Shown here one piece after another: positions 10,864 to 21,255 of a DNA stretch of 44,202 bases. The stretch comes from Scedosporium boydii. Lineage: Eukaryota; Ascomycota; Sordariomycetes; Microascales; Microascaceae. The stretch lies in contig NJFT01000287.1 of assembly GCA_002221725.1 (NCBI GenBank), positions 1 through 44,202 of the forward strand, written 5' to 3'. Both the position numbers and the translations under genes were made by a program. Numbering within the stretch: the stretch's first letter is position 1; each line of letters starts with the position of its first letter. Under the pieces are notes generated by a model. It had not been told where the DNA came from. It made no database searches and saw only the letters and a program-made list of their open reading frames with translations.

Positions 10864-12267
10864 TCAAGGTCTCAACCCATAACTCTTGGAGCTCCCCAAG
10901 ACGCTTCTATCACCAAAGTACGGCCGTTTATTAGCTTGCCTTGGCTCGAGAAGGCGTTGGACGCGGTTATCCCTCCCCTTTGAAGGCTCGTGGGAGGCAG
11001 GCGCTCGACGAGGCTCCATGTAAATCTCTGCATTCCCAGAGAGCTCCTTCTTGACCAATTGTGTTTCTGCTGTCGCCTCATCAACCTTGATAACCACGCT
11101 ACCATTCCAGAGGACTCTCGCGGCCTGAGGAATCAGATAAACCGAGGCGCCACCTGGAATTGACGGGTCCAAGACGGAAAGACCCTGGACCTTGTTACGA
11201 GCGTCATAATCTCGGAATCGGTGGATGAACGACGTCGATCCCGGTGGTACGTTCGCGACAAAACCACCGATGCCCAGCTTTGGACCTTCGGGGCCTCTCT
11301 GGGGGGTAAGAATTCGGGAAAGGACAGGGCTATGCTGTTTCTGTGGACCATAGAGTGCGTGGTTTTCGACAAATGCTGATGTTCGCAAATATGACATTCC
11401 GGCAGAAGGGTGGCAAACAGGGGGTCCCTCTTGGGCGTAGGGATTGACCGGATGAAGCGATCCATTGACGCCATTAGCCCAGACATTGGTTGAGCTCTGT
11501 GGTGGGGCAATGGGAGCTAGATCAAGGAACTGGCTGACTAGCCAGTAGAGAGTCGACCGGTCAGCGCGAAGAGATCGTATGTAATCGGTCAGATCCGAAT
11601 CGCTGATATCGCTGGAAGATGTGCGAGGCGGGGGCGCTTCTCCCTGGTCCAGGGCCTTCTGAGATGCGACGTGCGACAACTCGTCTGCTCGACGCTGGCG
11701 CAGAAACTCCCGGAACTCCGCCCTTCTCGACCTCACCCTCTTCTTGATATAATTATTGAACTGTTCCTCGGACATGCTCGCTAGCCATGGCCCGGCGAAT
11801 TTCCATCGCTTTGAATTGGCATTGCCATCCGCCGTTGACTGTGGTGTGGTCTGGTCGCTGGCGTCTTCAAAAACCGACCTTTTCCCTTCCTTTTGCTTCT
11901 CGTGTCTCAGGACCGGGGTAGATACGGCGATATTCATTTCGTGAAACTTCTCGACCGTCAAAGCATGGTCGGAGGCGGAGGAGTAGTCCGTGACAGATTC
12001 GATTGAGTCCACTTGCTTGACACGAACAACGGGAGTCGATGATTTGGTCGTTTGTCGCAGAGGAAGTGGCCTCTTGAGGCCCCAATCTCCTACAATTCGT
12101 GATGTTTCCGGAGTTGTGATCGAAAGATGAAGCGGAAATGGAGTGGTAGCGCTGTCCGAGAGTTTATGCAAACCCAACCCAGAATCAGGAACCCGTAGGG
12201 GTTGGGGCATAGAAAACATGCGTGAGGTCCTCAGGAGAGAGGCCCCTCGTGAAGGTCTCGCCGCCAT
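10864..12267 (-). CDS. mrp51: Mitochondrial small-subunit protein Mrp51 (bS1m)
   Basis: Single exon, predicted 467 aa. The first ATG is at 12267; open sequence upstream of it begins only with GTG. The N-terminus fits the Mrp51 family: RGASLLRTSRMFSMPQPL, then PFPLHLSITTPETSRIVGDWGLKRPLPL, then VRVKQVDSIESVTDYSSASDHALTVEKFHEMNI. Mrp51 is a fungal mitoribosomal small-subunit protein; in yeast it is linked to translation of COX2/COX3-type mRNAs through their 5' leaders. The basic, Arg/Ser-rich start suits a matrix-targeting sequence. The middle has a charged helix (KKRVRSRRAEFREFLRQRRADE), and the C-terminus is Arg-rich. It is divergent from the TGT gene across 428 bp. Confidence 0.9.
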   Translation of the reverse strand: MAARPSRGASLLRTSRMFSMPQPLRVPDSGLGLHKLSDSATTPFPLHLSITTPETSRIVGDWGLKRPLPLRQTTKSSTPVVRVKQVDSIESVTDYSSASDHALTVEKFHEMNIAVSTPVLRHEKQKEGKRSVFEDASDQTTPQSTADGNANSKRWKFAGPWLASMSEEQFNNYIKKRVRSRRAEFREFLRQRRADELSHVASQKALDQGEAPPPRTSSSDISDSDLTDYIRSLRADRSTLYWLVSQFLDLAPIAPPQSSTNVWANGVNGSLHPVNPYAQEGPPVCHPSAGMSYLRTSAFVENHALYGPQKQHSPVLSRILTPQRGPEGPKLGIGGFVANVPPGSTSFIHRFRDYDARNKVQGLSVLDPSIPGGASVYLIPQAARVLWNGSVVIKVDEATAETQLVKKELSGNAEIYMEPRRAPASHEPSKGRDNRVQRLLEPRQANKRPYFGDRSVLGSSKSYGLRP

Positions 12268-12695
12268 CTTCACGTTCGAAGAGTCAGACGTTGTTGACTC
12301 GACCAGCAGCTAGAAAACGGGTTGGACAGCTGAGTGGTTCGTTACCATGTTGCAAATTTTTAGACGCGAGGATCCCTCGCTTCGTCGGTGCTGGACGGAG
12401 AGTTGCTGAATAAACAGATGCCACTTGGCTGCCAGGTGTAACCGTATGACCAACAATTAGATTTTTTTTTTTTTTTTTTTTTTTGCATATCCCCGACAGC
12501 CTCCCTCACTATCGCCAACATTATTGATTGCGTCGCTTGAAAACGCAGTGAGATACTATATAAATCATCAGTGGCAGGTTTTCATGCTCTTCTCTGATCC
12601 TGACGCCGGAAAAACGCCCGCCCAGACATTACCCCAACGAGGACCATACCGCCGTAAATAAGCTCTTTACCCACTGTAGCACGTAAGCTAGGGGA
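12268..12695. promoter_or_regulatory. Divergent promoter mrp51/TGT with TATA box and T23 tract
   Basis: This 428-bp spacer separates two divergent start codons. It contains 23 consecutive T (12462-12484), of the kind that excludes nucleosomes, and a TATATAAA at 12557-12564, 132 bp before the first TGT ATG. Promoter use is inferred. Confidence 0.55.
12462..12484. repeat. T23 homopolymer
   Basis: Twenty-three consecutive T residues, roughly central in the mrp51/TGT divergent spacer. Confidence 0.95.
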
Positions 12696-14096
12696 ATGTC
12701 GCTTGTTAAACGCATGGCGTCCCTTTCAGCAAACGTCGCCTCGTCGGGGGCACTCACATTTGAGCTAGTTGCTCGTTGTTCGGTTAGATTCTATTAGCTC
12801 ACTTCGTTCGGTTCTCGACGGATATTTTTTGGTTTAGATAGCGAACTGACCGTCTCAACAGACAACGAGGGCTCGCGCATCTCTTTTGACCCTGCCTCAT
12901 GGACCGGTCCAGCTGCCCATCTTCATGCCCGTGGCTACTCAAGCATCACTGAAAGGCTTAACACCAGAGCAGCTAGAAGAGACAGGTTGCCGCCTGTGTC
13001 TCAACAACACCTATCATCTTGGCCTAAAACCAGGGCAGGGTGCACTTGCCGCCATCGGCGGTGCTCACAAACTCCAAGGCTGGGAGCACAATATCCTAAC
13101 GGACAGCGGCGGGTACGAAACATCTTTTCAGCCGACCTTTACCATTCCGGAGGGTGCTATGCGGTTCCGCTGACTCTCCCTAGGTTTCAAATGGTCAGTT
13201 TACTCAAACTTGCCAAAGTCACCGAGGAGGGTGTAGAATTTTTGAGCCCCCACGATGGCACCCCGATGCTTCTCACCCCCGAACACTCTATCAGCCTGCA
13301 GAACACTATCGGGAGTGATATAATAATGCAGTTGGACGATGTGATTGTGACAACATCTCCAGATAAAGAACGAATGCGGGAAGCTATGGAACGGAGCGTT
13401 CGGTGGCTTGATCGTTGTATTGCGGCACACAAGAACCCTTCCACACAGAATCTCTTTTGCATCATACAAGGAGGCCTAGATCTAGACATGAGGCGAGAAT
13501 GCTGCCATGAGATGCTTGCGCGCAACACCCCCGGTATCGCCATTGGAGGATTGAGTGGCGGCGAGGCGAAACACGACTATTGCAGAGTAGTCGAAACCTG
13601 CACCGCGCTCCTCCCCGAGTTGAAGCCCCGCTACGTGATGGGGATTGGGTATCCAGAAGATCTAGTTGTCAGCGTCGCATTAGGAGCTGATATGTTCGAT
13701 TGTGTTTGGCCGACGAGAACGGCGCGCTTCGGTAACGCCATCACGAAACAAGGCATGCTTAAGCTACGGCAGGCAAGCTTCGCCACGGACTTTGCGCCCA
13801 TTGAAGAAGGTTGCGGCTGCATTTGCTGTAGAACGGATGGGGATGGACTAGGCGTCACAAGAGCTTTTGTTCACCACAATGTTGGTAAGGAAACGGTTTC
13901 GGCTCATCTCTTAACGATCCATAACGTGTACTACCAATTGAACCTGATGAGGGAGGTAAGAGAGGCCATCATCGCGGACAGGTTCCCCGAATATGTTAAG
14001 GATTTCTTCAGCCAGTTGTATCCGAATAAGATGGCCTACCCGGACTGGGCGGTGGCCGCACTTAAAATGGTTGGCGTTGATCTGCTAGATGGATAA
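12696..14096 (+). CDS. TGT: Queuine tRNA-ribosyltransferase catalytic subunit (QTRT1-type)
   Basis: Predicted 416 aa from exons 12696-12782, 12862-13112 and 13184-14096. The family signatures are LTLPHGPVQLPIFMPVATQ, NNTYHLGLKPG and DSGGFQMVSL (Asp110, the general acid/base). GIGYPEDL and the nucleophile loop MFDCVWPTR (Asp near residue 286) follow. A zinc site CGCICC with a downstream His (TIHN) completes the set. The enzyme exchanges guanine 34 for queuine in GUN-anticodon tRNAs (Tyr, His, Asn, Asp), with a QTRT2 partner in eukaryotes. Intron 1 splits ELVARCS from TTRARAS; intron 2 splits the active-site GG|G TTT CAA. Two in-frame ATGs, 12696 and 12714, could both serve; the first adds six residues (MSLVKR) that make the N-terminus more basic. 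A queuine enzyme implies salvage, since fungi do not make queuine de novo. Confidence 0.93.
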
Positions 14097-14364
14097 CTCC
14101 TTGCTCCTTGGCCGGCAGGATCCCAGCACACAAGACAGTTTCCGTAGCAGTCTGTGTCCATCTTTGACGCAAAGTAATAGATCCTAGTTGCCTACTTCGT
14201 ACGCATACCTGCCAGCTCGTTGACAAATTGATGTGGTTGAACAAGTGAATGTCTTATTTTGATTTCCGTTTTGTTCGGCTGTTATGTTGTTGTTCGTTAC
14301 TCTGGTATTTATCGTCCTCGACAACGATGTACTTCATACGATCACATTCCCTTTTCTTCTCCTC

Positions 14365-14449
14365 GTCTTCTTCTTCTTCTTCCTTTTTTTTTTCTCTTTA
14401 TTATTATTATTATTATTATTATTATTCTTCTTCTTCTTCTTCTTCTTCC
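14365..14449. repeat. Compound TTC / T / TTA / TTC microsatellite
   Basis: Trinucleotide TTC repeats, a pure T run, about nine TTA repeats (14398-14426) and another TTC block. It lies about 270 bp after the TGT stop codon, in the 3' flank. Confidence 0.95.
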
Positions 14450-14509
14450 GTTTCCATAGTTCATTTGATACCCCCAACTTAAGATAATACTAATATTAGT
14501 GTTTATATT

Positions 14510-15010
14510 GTAGGCCAGGTTTTTAAGAAGCTGCTGCAGACATACCCTAATACAGTTGAGGGACAGCAAGCTTATCTGGCAAGGAGGCTCATCCTATTTA
14601 TGATCCTTTAGGCCTTTCCCAAGGACCTATATGCTTATCCCCAGGAAGGCAGTGCAGTTTTGTATCAATATTTGCTTCAGAGTTACCAAGGATGATGGTA
14701 TTGATGCCGCTGAGAGAAGCCTTTTGAGAGAGGGGTATTGCCCAGGGACTAACCGGGTTCAAGGGACATCGTTTAAGAAAGGTCGCCCAAGCAACTACAT
14801 TCGATTCCCCTTAGGGGTGCAGAGAAGCTGGCCAATTTCATATACGCTTTCGCAACGCCAGAAGAGCTTATTAGCTGGGCGAGTCCAAGAGTCGGGTTCA
14901 AAGGTGGTCCCTGCTGAGACTGGCCTTAGCATATGCTCAAGTAAACACAGAATACGTTGGGTCATCCCCTCGGAGTCAAACAGCAACGTGATTTAATTCT
15001 GTGTATACTA
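14510..15010 (+). pseudogene. Decayed coding relic, family not recognised
   Basis: One plus-strand frame reads as protein-like sequence interrupted by many stops. From about 14522 it gives FKKLLQTYPNTVEGQQAYLA, then AFPKDLYAYPQEGSAVLYQY and, after several stops, EKLANFIYAFATPEELISWA. The stops include TGA and TAG, as expected after C-to-T change, consistent with RIP or plain decay. I do not recognise the family. It could be a relic of a mobile element or a duplicated gene fragment; it could also be chance, since the pieces are short. Confidence 0.35.
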
Positions 15011-17386
15011 TGATCGACTCTTATTATTTTCACGGGCGCCGACGGTCCAGCACGGCTATGTGGCGAGTGCTGCCCTACGCCTCGCCGTACCCTCCGACTC
15101 TGATGACGTTGGACCTGTCGAATTGAGGGCTCGGATGGTGGACGGCCGTTCAGGTACCGCCTCCGGGCCCCATCATTTCTGCTATCGGAACTGGTCGAGT
15201 GGGGATACACTGAATCTGTCACAGTGGGGCGACAGAGGATAACATCATCAACAACAGGCATGGCTTGCCTGGCCCAACCGCATCTCGGGCACCAAACCGA
15301 CCGAAAGGTCTGCCACAAGCGCTGTGCGCGGTAAGGCGGCATCTTTGGCTATCGGATTGTAATTGTAGAGTGATTATCACACGAGAAAGAGGAATCGGAC
15401 GAGTTTGGCTCAAAAGAAGCTGCCGAACAAGGAGAAATAAGTCCCGTTGCCTCCCCGACTTAGCGTAGGCCAAGTTGACCAAGGGGAAGTTGTATGGTGA
15501 TCCCACGGCCGTCTTAACTTAGCCCTCATAGTTGGAGCTCGCCGCACCAGGGCATAAAAATAGAAGGGAATAGCAACGCAGTTGCAACAAAGGGAAGGCT
15601 CGCATCTCTACATATGAAAAGGCTCTTCCAACCAACAAGGCTCTCAAGGAGTAAGAAGACTGCCTGTTTCATACGATCTAAGCCGTAATAGCGGCTGGAG
15701 CTTAAACATAATTGACCCTCTCCACTACACAATCACAACCTACACAATCGCAACAGCCACCCTAGGATTTGTTTCTCATGTACTTCGTACGGTTTGTGCG
15801 GATGCCCTGTCACAGGAGGAGCTGGTCGAAGGCGGTCTGGATTTGGTCTTGAGACGACGGAACGGCGTTGTCAAGAATGCAGAACTTGAGCCGCCTCATC
15901 GGGGCACGGAGATGGTTTCTAGAGCGCTGTCTGAGACGTGACACCGGCATTCATCACTTCCAAGAAGGCAATTTTCGCAAAACGTGATAGATAATACCGA
16001 AAGTCCCCCAAGAGCAAGCAGATATGCTCTGATGTACTACCTGGAAATAATTTCCTCATCGCCATTTGCGTCAACTTGATTGGCTCTCGTATTCGTATTC
16101 GCGAGAGCAAAGAAACCACCGCTGTTCCGCGTCAAAATTGAACCACATGCACAACCGACAGACCCGAACGAAGCAACGGTCAAGATATTAATTGGTGCAC
16201 TGGATCTCTGAACGAACAGGTTTTGAATTATCAAGTACGAAGTACAGCTGGACAACCAACCAGCTTTGCATTTCCTGGCAATGTATGCCGGAAGGAAGTT
16301 CGGGCGAATGCCTTCAACCTGAAAAGGAAGTCCACCACAATACCTGCACATACAGAGTAATAATACACCGCGTGTGAATCTGCTGGGACCGAAAACGGAA
16401 GACGAAAGGCGAAAGGCTTTGCGATCTAAACGTCTCAATCGTGAGAAGTGAGCTGAAGTATTTCCAATTTTTATATCCAACGCAGAGATGAAGCAATAGG
16501 GCAGACTCTCGACAAGGACAGGCATGATTGTGTGCCACCTCGATTGACCAATAAATGAGCTCTCGGCCAGGCAGCTCTTAGCCAACCAGTGAGGTGTGAT
16601 ATCATGGTCAGGGGTGAGGGTGGGAGACGCGACAAGGGATCAATCGATGATAATCGAGGTGGCTTTTTGCCTGCCTCCCTCTCCGAAACCCCAACGCCGA
16701 ATTGGTGCGCTGAATCTGTTCCCAGTCATCGAAGAGGAACGAGGAACGCATATGCATATTCTAGTGCAAAGGATCTAATTAACTGCACGAGGAGAGAGGT
16801 GTGGATGGGGCACAAGTCGGAACCTTTGGCAGACTTGGGAAGGACAAGTCAACATCGAAGTAGTGCTACTTTGCCTACCTTTGTACTTGGCAGTCGGTAC
16901 ATTGGAAGGGCGGAAGTGGATCCGAAACGTCGGGCGATGTACGAAGTAACTATCTCGTTGACAATGACGGCAACAATGGACACCTCCTTTTTATTAAGAA
17001 CATTGCGAGACAGAGTTGGCGAGTAAGTGATGGTGACGTTGTGAAATCAATTTTTCTTCTTTTTTTTCTCCTTTTTATCATCCCCGTCTTTTTCTGGAGC
17101 TGATTCTCCAAACCGTCCCAGAACCCACCCACGGCGGGCCGGGAAAACATCCAAGCATGCATGGATCTTGATAATTTCGAAGATATACATCATCGCCAGG
17201 TATCTTTTACTTTTCTCAGGGGCCAGGGTTCCCAACAAAATCTAAAATTACCACGTTTGTGTTAACAAGGGCACGTCGATTGATCAATTGATCATTAGTT
17301 CTTTTTTTCTCGAAATGATGTACATATGCGGGAAGTACCTCCCATGCACACCCGCACCAATTATTACATGTACTTGTACCTGTACG

Positions 17387-17405
17387 TACTTCGCACTCCG
17401 AAGTA
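17387..17405. repeat. Hairpin from two facing TACTTCG/CGAAGTA half-words
   Basis: TACTTCG (17387-17393) and its complement CGAAGTA (17399-17405) surround a 5-nt loop. Just upstream, 17369-17390 has GTAC four times. It lies 330 bp before the erg5 start. Confidence 0.75.
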
Positions 17406-17735
17406 TTATCAGTCGACCACTGCAGTTAGCAGCTTTGCGCATGTTCCGTGGGTGCCGTTGTGGGCAACGAGCTTGATAGAAATTCTGAAAGCGCGTTCAT
17501 AAATCAAATACCATATCCGCCCCACCCCCCCAACCATACCTCCCCGAAGACAGTTAAACCTCTCTCCCCAAACCCTCAAAGCGGTTCTGTCACGGTTGAG
17601 GTGCACTTCAACCTCGAAGCCAGGTTCGTAGTAGCGCCTCTGTCAAGACCCTCGGGCATGTCATACTAAACCTGCTCGGCAGGCATCGACAACTTGAACC
17701 ACCTCTCAGTTCCGTCCCTGTTTCCCTGGCCAAAC

Positions 17736-19622
17736 ATGGAATCCAATTCCAACTTCACCTCCGTGCTGGCCAGCGCAAAATACGGCGGAGTGCCCGTCCC
17801 CCCCCAAGTCGACTATGTTGTTGACGCCGTCGTCAACTCTGGACCATGGACCATCCTCTTTACAGTGCTGGCTATCTTGGTCGCCTATGACCAGAGTAAG
17901 AAAGACGTCCCACGGCCATGCAAACTTGCGATGCGCGTGGAGAAGCGGTGGGAACCTCACTGACGTGATGAATTTTCAGTAATGTATATCGTGAGGAAAG
18001 GCTCGATCGTGGGCCCTTCCTGGAAACTACCATTCATGGGGCCTTTCCTTCAATCGGTCAATCCCAAGTTCGAGGAGTATTACGCAAAATGGTTGAGCGG
18101 CCCGCTGAGTTGCGTTTCCGTCTTTCACAAGTATGCAAGCCCTCTTCCGCCCGAGATGACCCGCATTTCCTGACAGTCCTCACTAACCCGCCATGTAGGT
18201 TTGTCGTCATCGCTTCGACTCGAGACATGTCCCGCAAAATCTTCAATTCCCCGGCCTACGTTAAGCCCTGTGTCGTGGATGTCGCCCACAAGCTCCTCGG
18301 AGCCGATAACTGGGTGTTCCTGGACGGCCGTGCTCATGTCGACTTCCGAAAAGGCCTCAATGGCCTGTTCACTAGAAAAGCTCTTGAGAGTTATCTTCCA
18401 GGCCAAGAAGAGGTGTACCAGGCATACTTTAAGAAGTTCGTGCAGATCACGAAAGATAACGACGGCAAGCCGGTTCCTTTTATGGCCGAATTCCGCGAAG
18501 TAATGTGCGCCGTATCCTGCCGAACCTTCGTAGGACATTACATATCCGATGAGGCCGTGAAGAAGATCGCCGACGATTATTACCTTATCACCGCTGCGCT
18601 TGAGCTCGTCAACTTCCCTATCATCATTCCCTACACCAAGACGTGGTACGGAAAGAAGGCAGCCGATATGGTTCTGAGGGAATTTTCCATCTGCGCTGCA
18701 AAGAGCAAAGTCCGGATGGCCGCGGGGGGTGAGATAACGTGTATTATGGATGCCTGGGTGAAATCGATGTTAGAATCCAAGAAGTGGCGCGAAGCTCAAG
18801 AGGAGGGATTGTCGACGGAAGGGATGGAAAAACCATCTCCCCTATTACGGTGGTTTAGCGATTACGAAATCTCCCAGACCGTCTTCACCTTCTTGTTCGC
18901 TTCTCAAGATGCTACAAGCAGTGCGGCTACCTGGCTTTTCCAAATCATGGCGCAACGACCCGATGTTCTAGACCGAGTTCGAGAGGAAAACCTCGAGGTC
19001 CGAAATGGCGATATCCATGCAGAGATCGACATGGACCAGCTTGAATCTCTCAAGTATACTCGTGCCGTCGTCAAGGAGCTGCTTCGTTACCGGCCACCCG
19101 TCCTCATGGTGCCGTACATGGCCAAAAAGGCATTCCCCATTACGGATACCTACACTGTCCCGAAGGGTAAGTTTCATGGTAGCAATGGCAATAACTAAGG
19201 GCGTATGGAAACGTGGGCCGAGCTAACACATACTTTCAGGTGCCATGATTATTCCAACCACGTACATGGCTCTCCGAGACCCCGAGGTTTACGAAAACCC
19301 TGATGTATTCGATCCCGACCGTTACTATTCGGGCGATGCTGAGGCCAAGGGTGCCAAAAACTACCTGGTGTTTGGTGTCGGTCCGCATTATTGTCTCGGC
19401 CAAACGTACGCTCAGTTGAACCTAGCGCTCTTTGTTGGGAAGGCGTCGGTGCTCCTTGACTGGAAACACCATCCCACTCCCAAATCTGAGGAAATCAAAG
19501 TGTTCGCGACTATTTTCCCCCAAGTCAGTGCATGCACATTATGAACCCTCGACGTTTAGACAAGGAATAAGCTAACAACACGATAGGATGATTGCCCGCT
19601 GACCTTCGAGGCGAGGGAATAA
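17736..19622 (+). CDS. erg5: Sterol C-22 desaturase, cytochrome P450 CYP61
   Basis: Predicted 532 aa from five exons: 17736-17895, 17980-18130, 18199-19166, 19240-19523 and 19587-19622. A single N-terminal membrane anchor ([18 protein letters not shown], about residues 37-54) places it in the ER. CYP61 features are [20 protein letters not shown], the I-helix segment [10 protein letters not shown], the ExxR motif in KELLRYRPP and the heme loop [10 protein letters not shown] (Cys478 the iron ligand). The enzyme introduces the C22-C23 double bond of the sterol side chain late in ergosterol synthesis. The last exon codes only 11 residues ([11 protein letters not shown]), the typical Erg5 end. The only open sequence upstream starts with TTG, so ATG 17736 is the start. 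It reads in the same direction as the rhodanese gene downstream. Confidence 0.96.
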
Positions 19623-20300
19623 AAGTAAGTAGGTCCCGCACACACCTCGCCAGCGCGAGTAAGCACGGGTTTGCGGATAGACTGGCCGGTTTTCAGGGTA
19701 TAGACTCCAGTCAGATGGGTTCTCTTGTACCCTTTGAATGCATACGACCCGCGAAGAGAAGTGCTGAACATATTGAATGGTGCAACCGCAAGCACCGTGG
19801 CAATCCGACCGCAGCAATGCAACTACATGTAATCTTTAATCTGCCCATTCATTCGATTGTATATAACCCATATCACAACCAAGTAGACAATGCCAGTTAA
19901 ACCACAATTATGTCCAGTGCTGGGTGGCGTCAGTATCCTGGGTGAAAAGTACTTTATTACAATACTGAAGAACCTGCCTCAGACTCCGGACATCGAGCGT
20001 TTCTTCTTTTGTTTTTCATATATATATATCTACGTAATTAAGTGACAGGAGCTCAATTGTAAAGGCGTAAAATCTTGCCATATGGAAACACTGAATTTCA
20101 AAAGTCAAAGGGATTGATGTCATATTTCACACCTTAATTCCGTGGCGGCAGCACAGCCATCTTTACGAAGTAATCTACTTGCAAAATACCCGCCACTAGC
20201 GGAAGAAGCTCGTCCTGCTTCCCTCACAATCAATTCTCACCATTACCCATTATCCAGGAATAAGTATTTAACCTGCCCAACTTATCCCTACCAAGACATC
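19623..20300. other. erg5 3' flank / rhodanese-gene promoter
   Basis: A/T-rich DNA with a TATATATATAT tract near 20018-20030 and one TACGAAGTA word (20164-20172), 129 bp before the next start codon. No coding features were seen. Confidence 0.55.
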
Positions 20301-20999
20301 ATGATGACCAGAACTCGTACGATCCAATTAGCGATTCGGTTCGGAGCGCAATTGACTCGCTCGCAACCTTGGTACAGGCCCTCCCTCCGCATTCGACCAG
20401 CCCAGTTGGCTGGTAACCATACTGTTATAGCTACACGGAGCTTCTCTATCACGAATTCCCGTTGGGAGAAAAATGAGCCGACACAAAAGGCAGATGAGGG
20501 ACGCCAGTGGGATTTTGAGACGGTGAGTCTCCAACCTAGTTGCACGCCATGTCAGAAACTGATCCATTCCAGATCAAGGAGATCTCCCAGTCCAAACCTA
20601 AGAATCTCCTCCTAATAGGTGCGCCGCTTGCCTCCCCAATCCCAAGGCCCTGCGTGAACTAATGAGGACGATCGACTTTTAGATGTCCGCGAACCCAACG
20701 AACTTCAGTCTACGGGCACGATTCCCACTTCCCTAAACGTCCCGATCACGAGCCACCCCAATGCCTTCCATCTCCCCGCAGAACAATTCCGCCACCTCTT
20801 CGGTTTCGAGAAGCCCGCGACCGACGGTCCCGATGCCCCCGAACTAGTCATATTCTGCAAAGCCGGCGTGAGAGCGCGTGCCGCTGCAGAACTTGCAAGG
20901 AGCGCAGGATATAACAAAGTTGGGGATTATGCTGGGAGCTGGCTGGACTGGTCAGCCAAAGGCGGCAAGGTGGAACCTTTTGAAGGCGGAGACGCATAG
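20301..20999 (+). CDS. Rhodanese-domain protein, probably mitochondrial
   Basis: Predicted 194 aa from exons 20301-20522, 20573-20618 and 20683-20999. The first ~55 residues are rich in Arg, Ser and Thr with almost no acid, as in a mitochondrial presequence. One rhodanese domain follows: KPKNLLLIDVREPNELQSTG, then SLNVPI, and the active-site loop CKAGVRA with Cys148 as the predicted sulfur-carrying residue, ending GDYAGSWLDWSAKGG. Single-domain rhodaneses of this kind move sulfane sulfur from thiosulfate or persulfides to acceptors; the substrate is not evident from sequence. Splicing was set by continuity of LLLI|DVREPNE. Its 3' end converges with the YIPF gene 252 bp away. The first two codons are both ATG. 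Confidence 0.88.
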
Positions 21000-21193
21000 T
21001 AAAGTTGACTTGTAACCATAAGCCACATCGTCTATATCCAGTACTTGGGATTTCGGGGTTAGGGAATGGTACGTGAGACGTGTTGGAAATTTAGATCACC
21101 AGCAGTGAGACGCTCTCAACCAACTCGAGGCTCTTAGTAAATAGGACGCATAAAGATATCTATATTATACACCGCCTCATTCGACGTCGGCCA

Positions 21194-21210
21194 ATATCCC
21201 TCAGGGATAT
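21194..21210. terminator. Near-perfect hairpin between convergent genes
   Basis: Eight-base arms ATATCCCT and AGGGATAT surround a single base. It lies between the 3' ends of the rhodanese and YIPF genes. It could help 3'-end formation, but eukaryotic termination does not need hairpins and one such repeat is not far above chance. Confidence 0.3.
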
Positions 21211-21225
21211 GGAAGTCACCCGCCT

Positions 21226-21255
21226 GTTACAAATTCTTAAGTTACAAATTCTTAA
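21226..21255. repeat. Tandem 15-bp duplication over the YIPF stop codon
   Basis: GTTACAAATTCTTAA occurs twice head to tail (21226-21240, 21241-21255). The copy nearest the gene contains the YIPF stop codon (21252-21254 on the minus strand), so the second copy carries a duplicate TAA just downstream. Confidence 0.9.

Larger units (their letters stand above)
14193..16948. repeat. Cluster of four TACGAAGTA/TACTTCGTA words
   Basis: Exact copies at 14193-14201 (-), 15781-15789 (-), 16236-16244 (+) and 16940-16948 (+). The copies at 15780-15790 and 16235-16245 are the full 11-mer, GTAC on both sides of the triplet. A near match, TACTTCATAC, lies near 14327. Confidence 0.8.
14097..17735. other. 3.6-kb gene-poor region before erg5
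   Basis: The region holds TTC/TTA microsatellites (14365-14449), a decayed coding relic (about 14510-15010), four exact TACGAAGTA-type words (14193, 15781, 16236, 16940), and a hairpin built from two facing copies (17387-17405). It also holds a 14-bp palindrome TGATCAATTGATCA at 17281-17294. Open frames at 15-17 kb lack recognisable domains. The right end must carry the erg5 promoter. Confidence 0.6.

Noticed and set aside
12987..13183. Open frame upstream of TGT exon 3 in another phase
   Set aside because: It reads out of frame across exon 2 and the intron; the spliced frame restores DSGGFQMVSL.
14740..14910. GGTTCAA words resembling a tRNA B box
   Set aside because: No matching A box or cloverleaf around them.
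16589..17026. 145-codon open frame
   Set aside because: Composition looks random, no motif, no splice support.
20142..20300. In-frame open sequence before the rhodanese start
   Set aside because: Its open frame reaches past a TACGAAGTA word and looks like leader; the double ATG at 20301 starts a good mitochondrial presequence.
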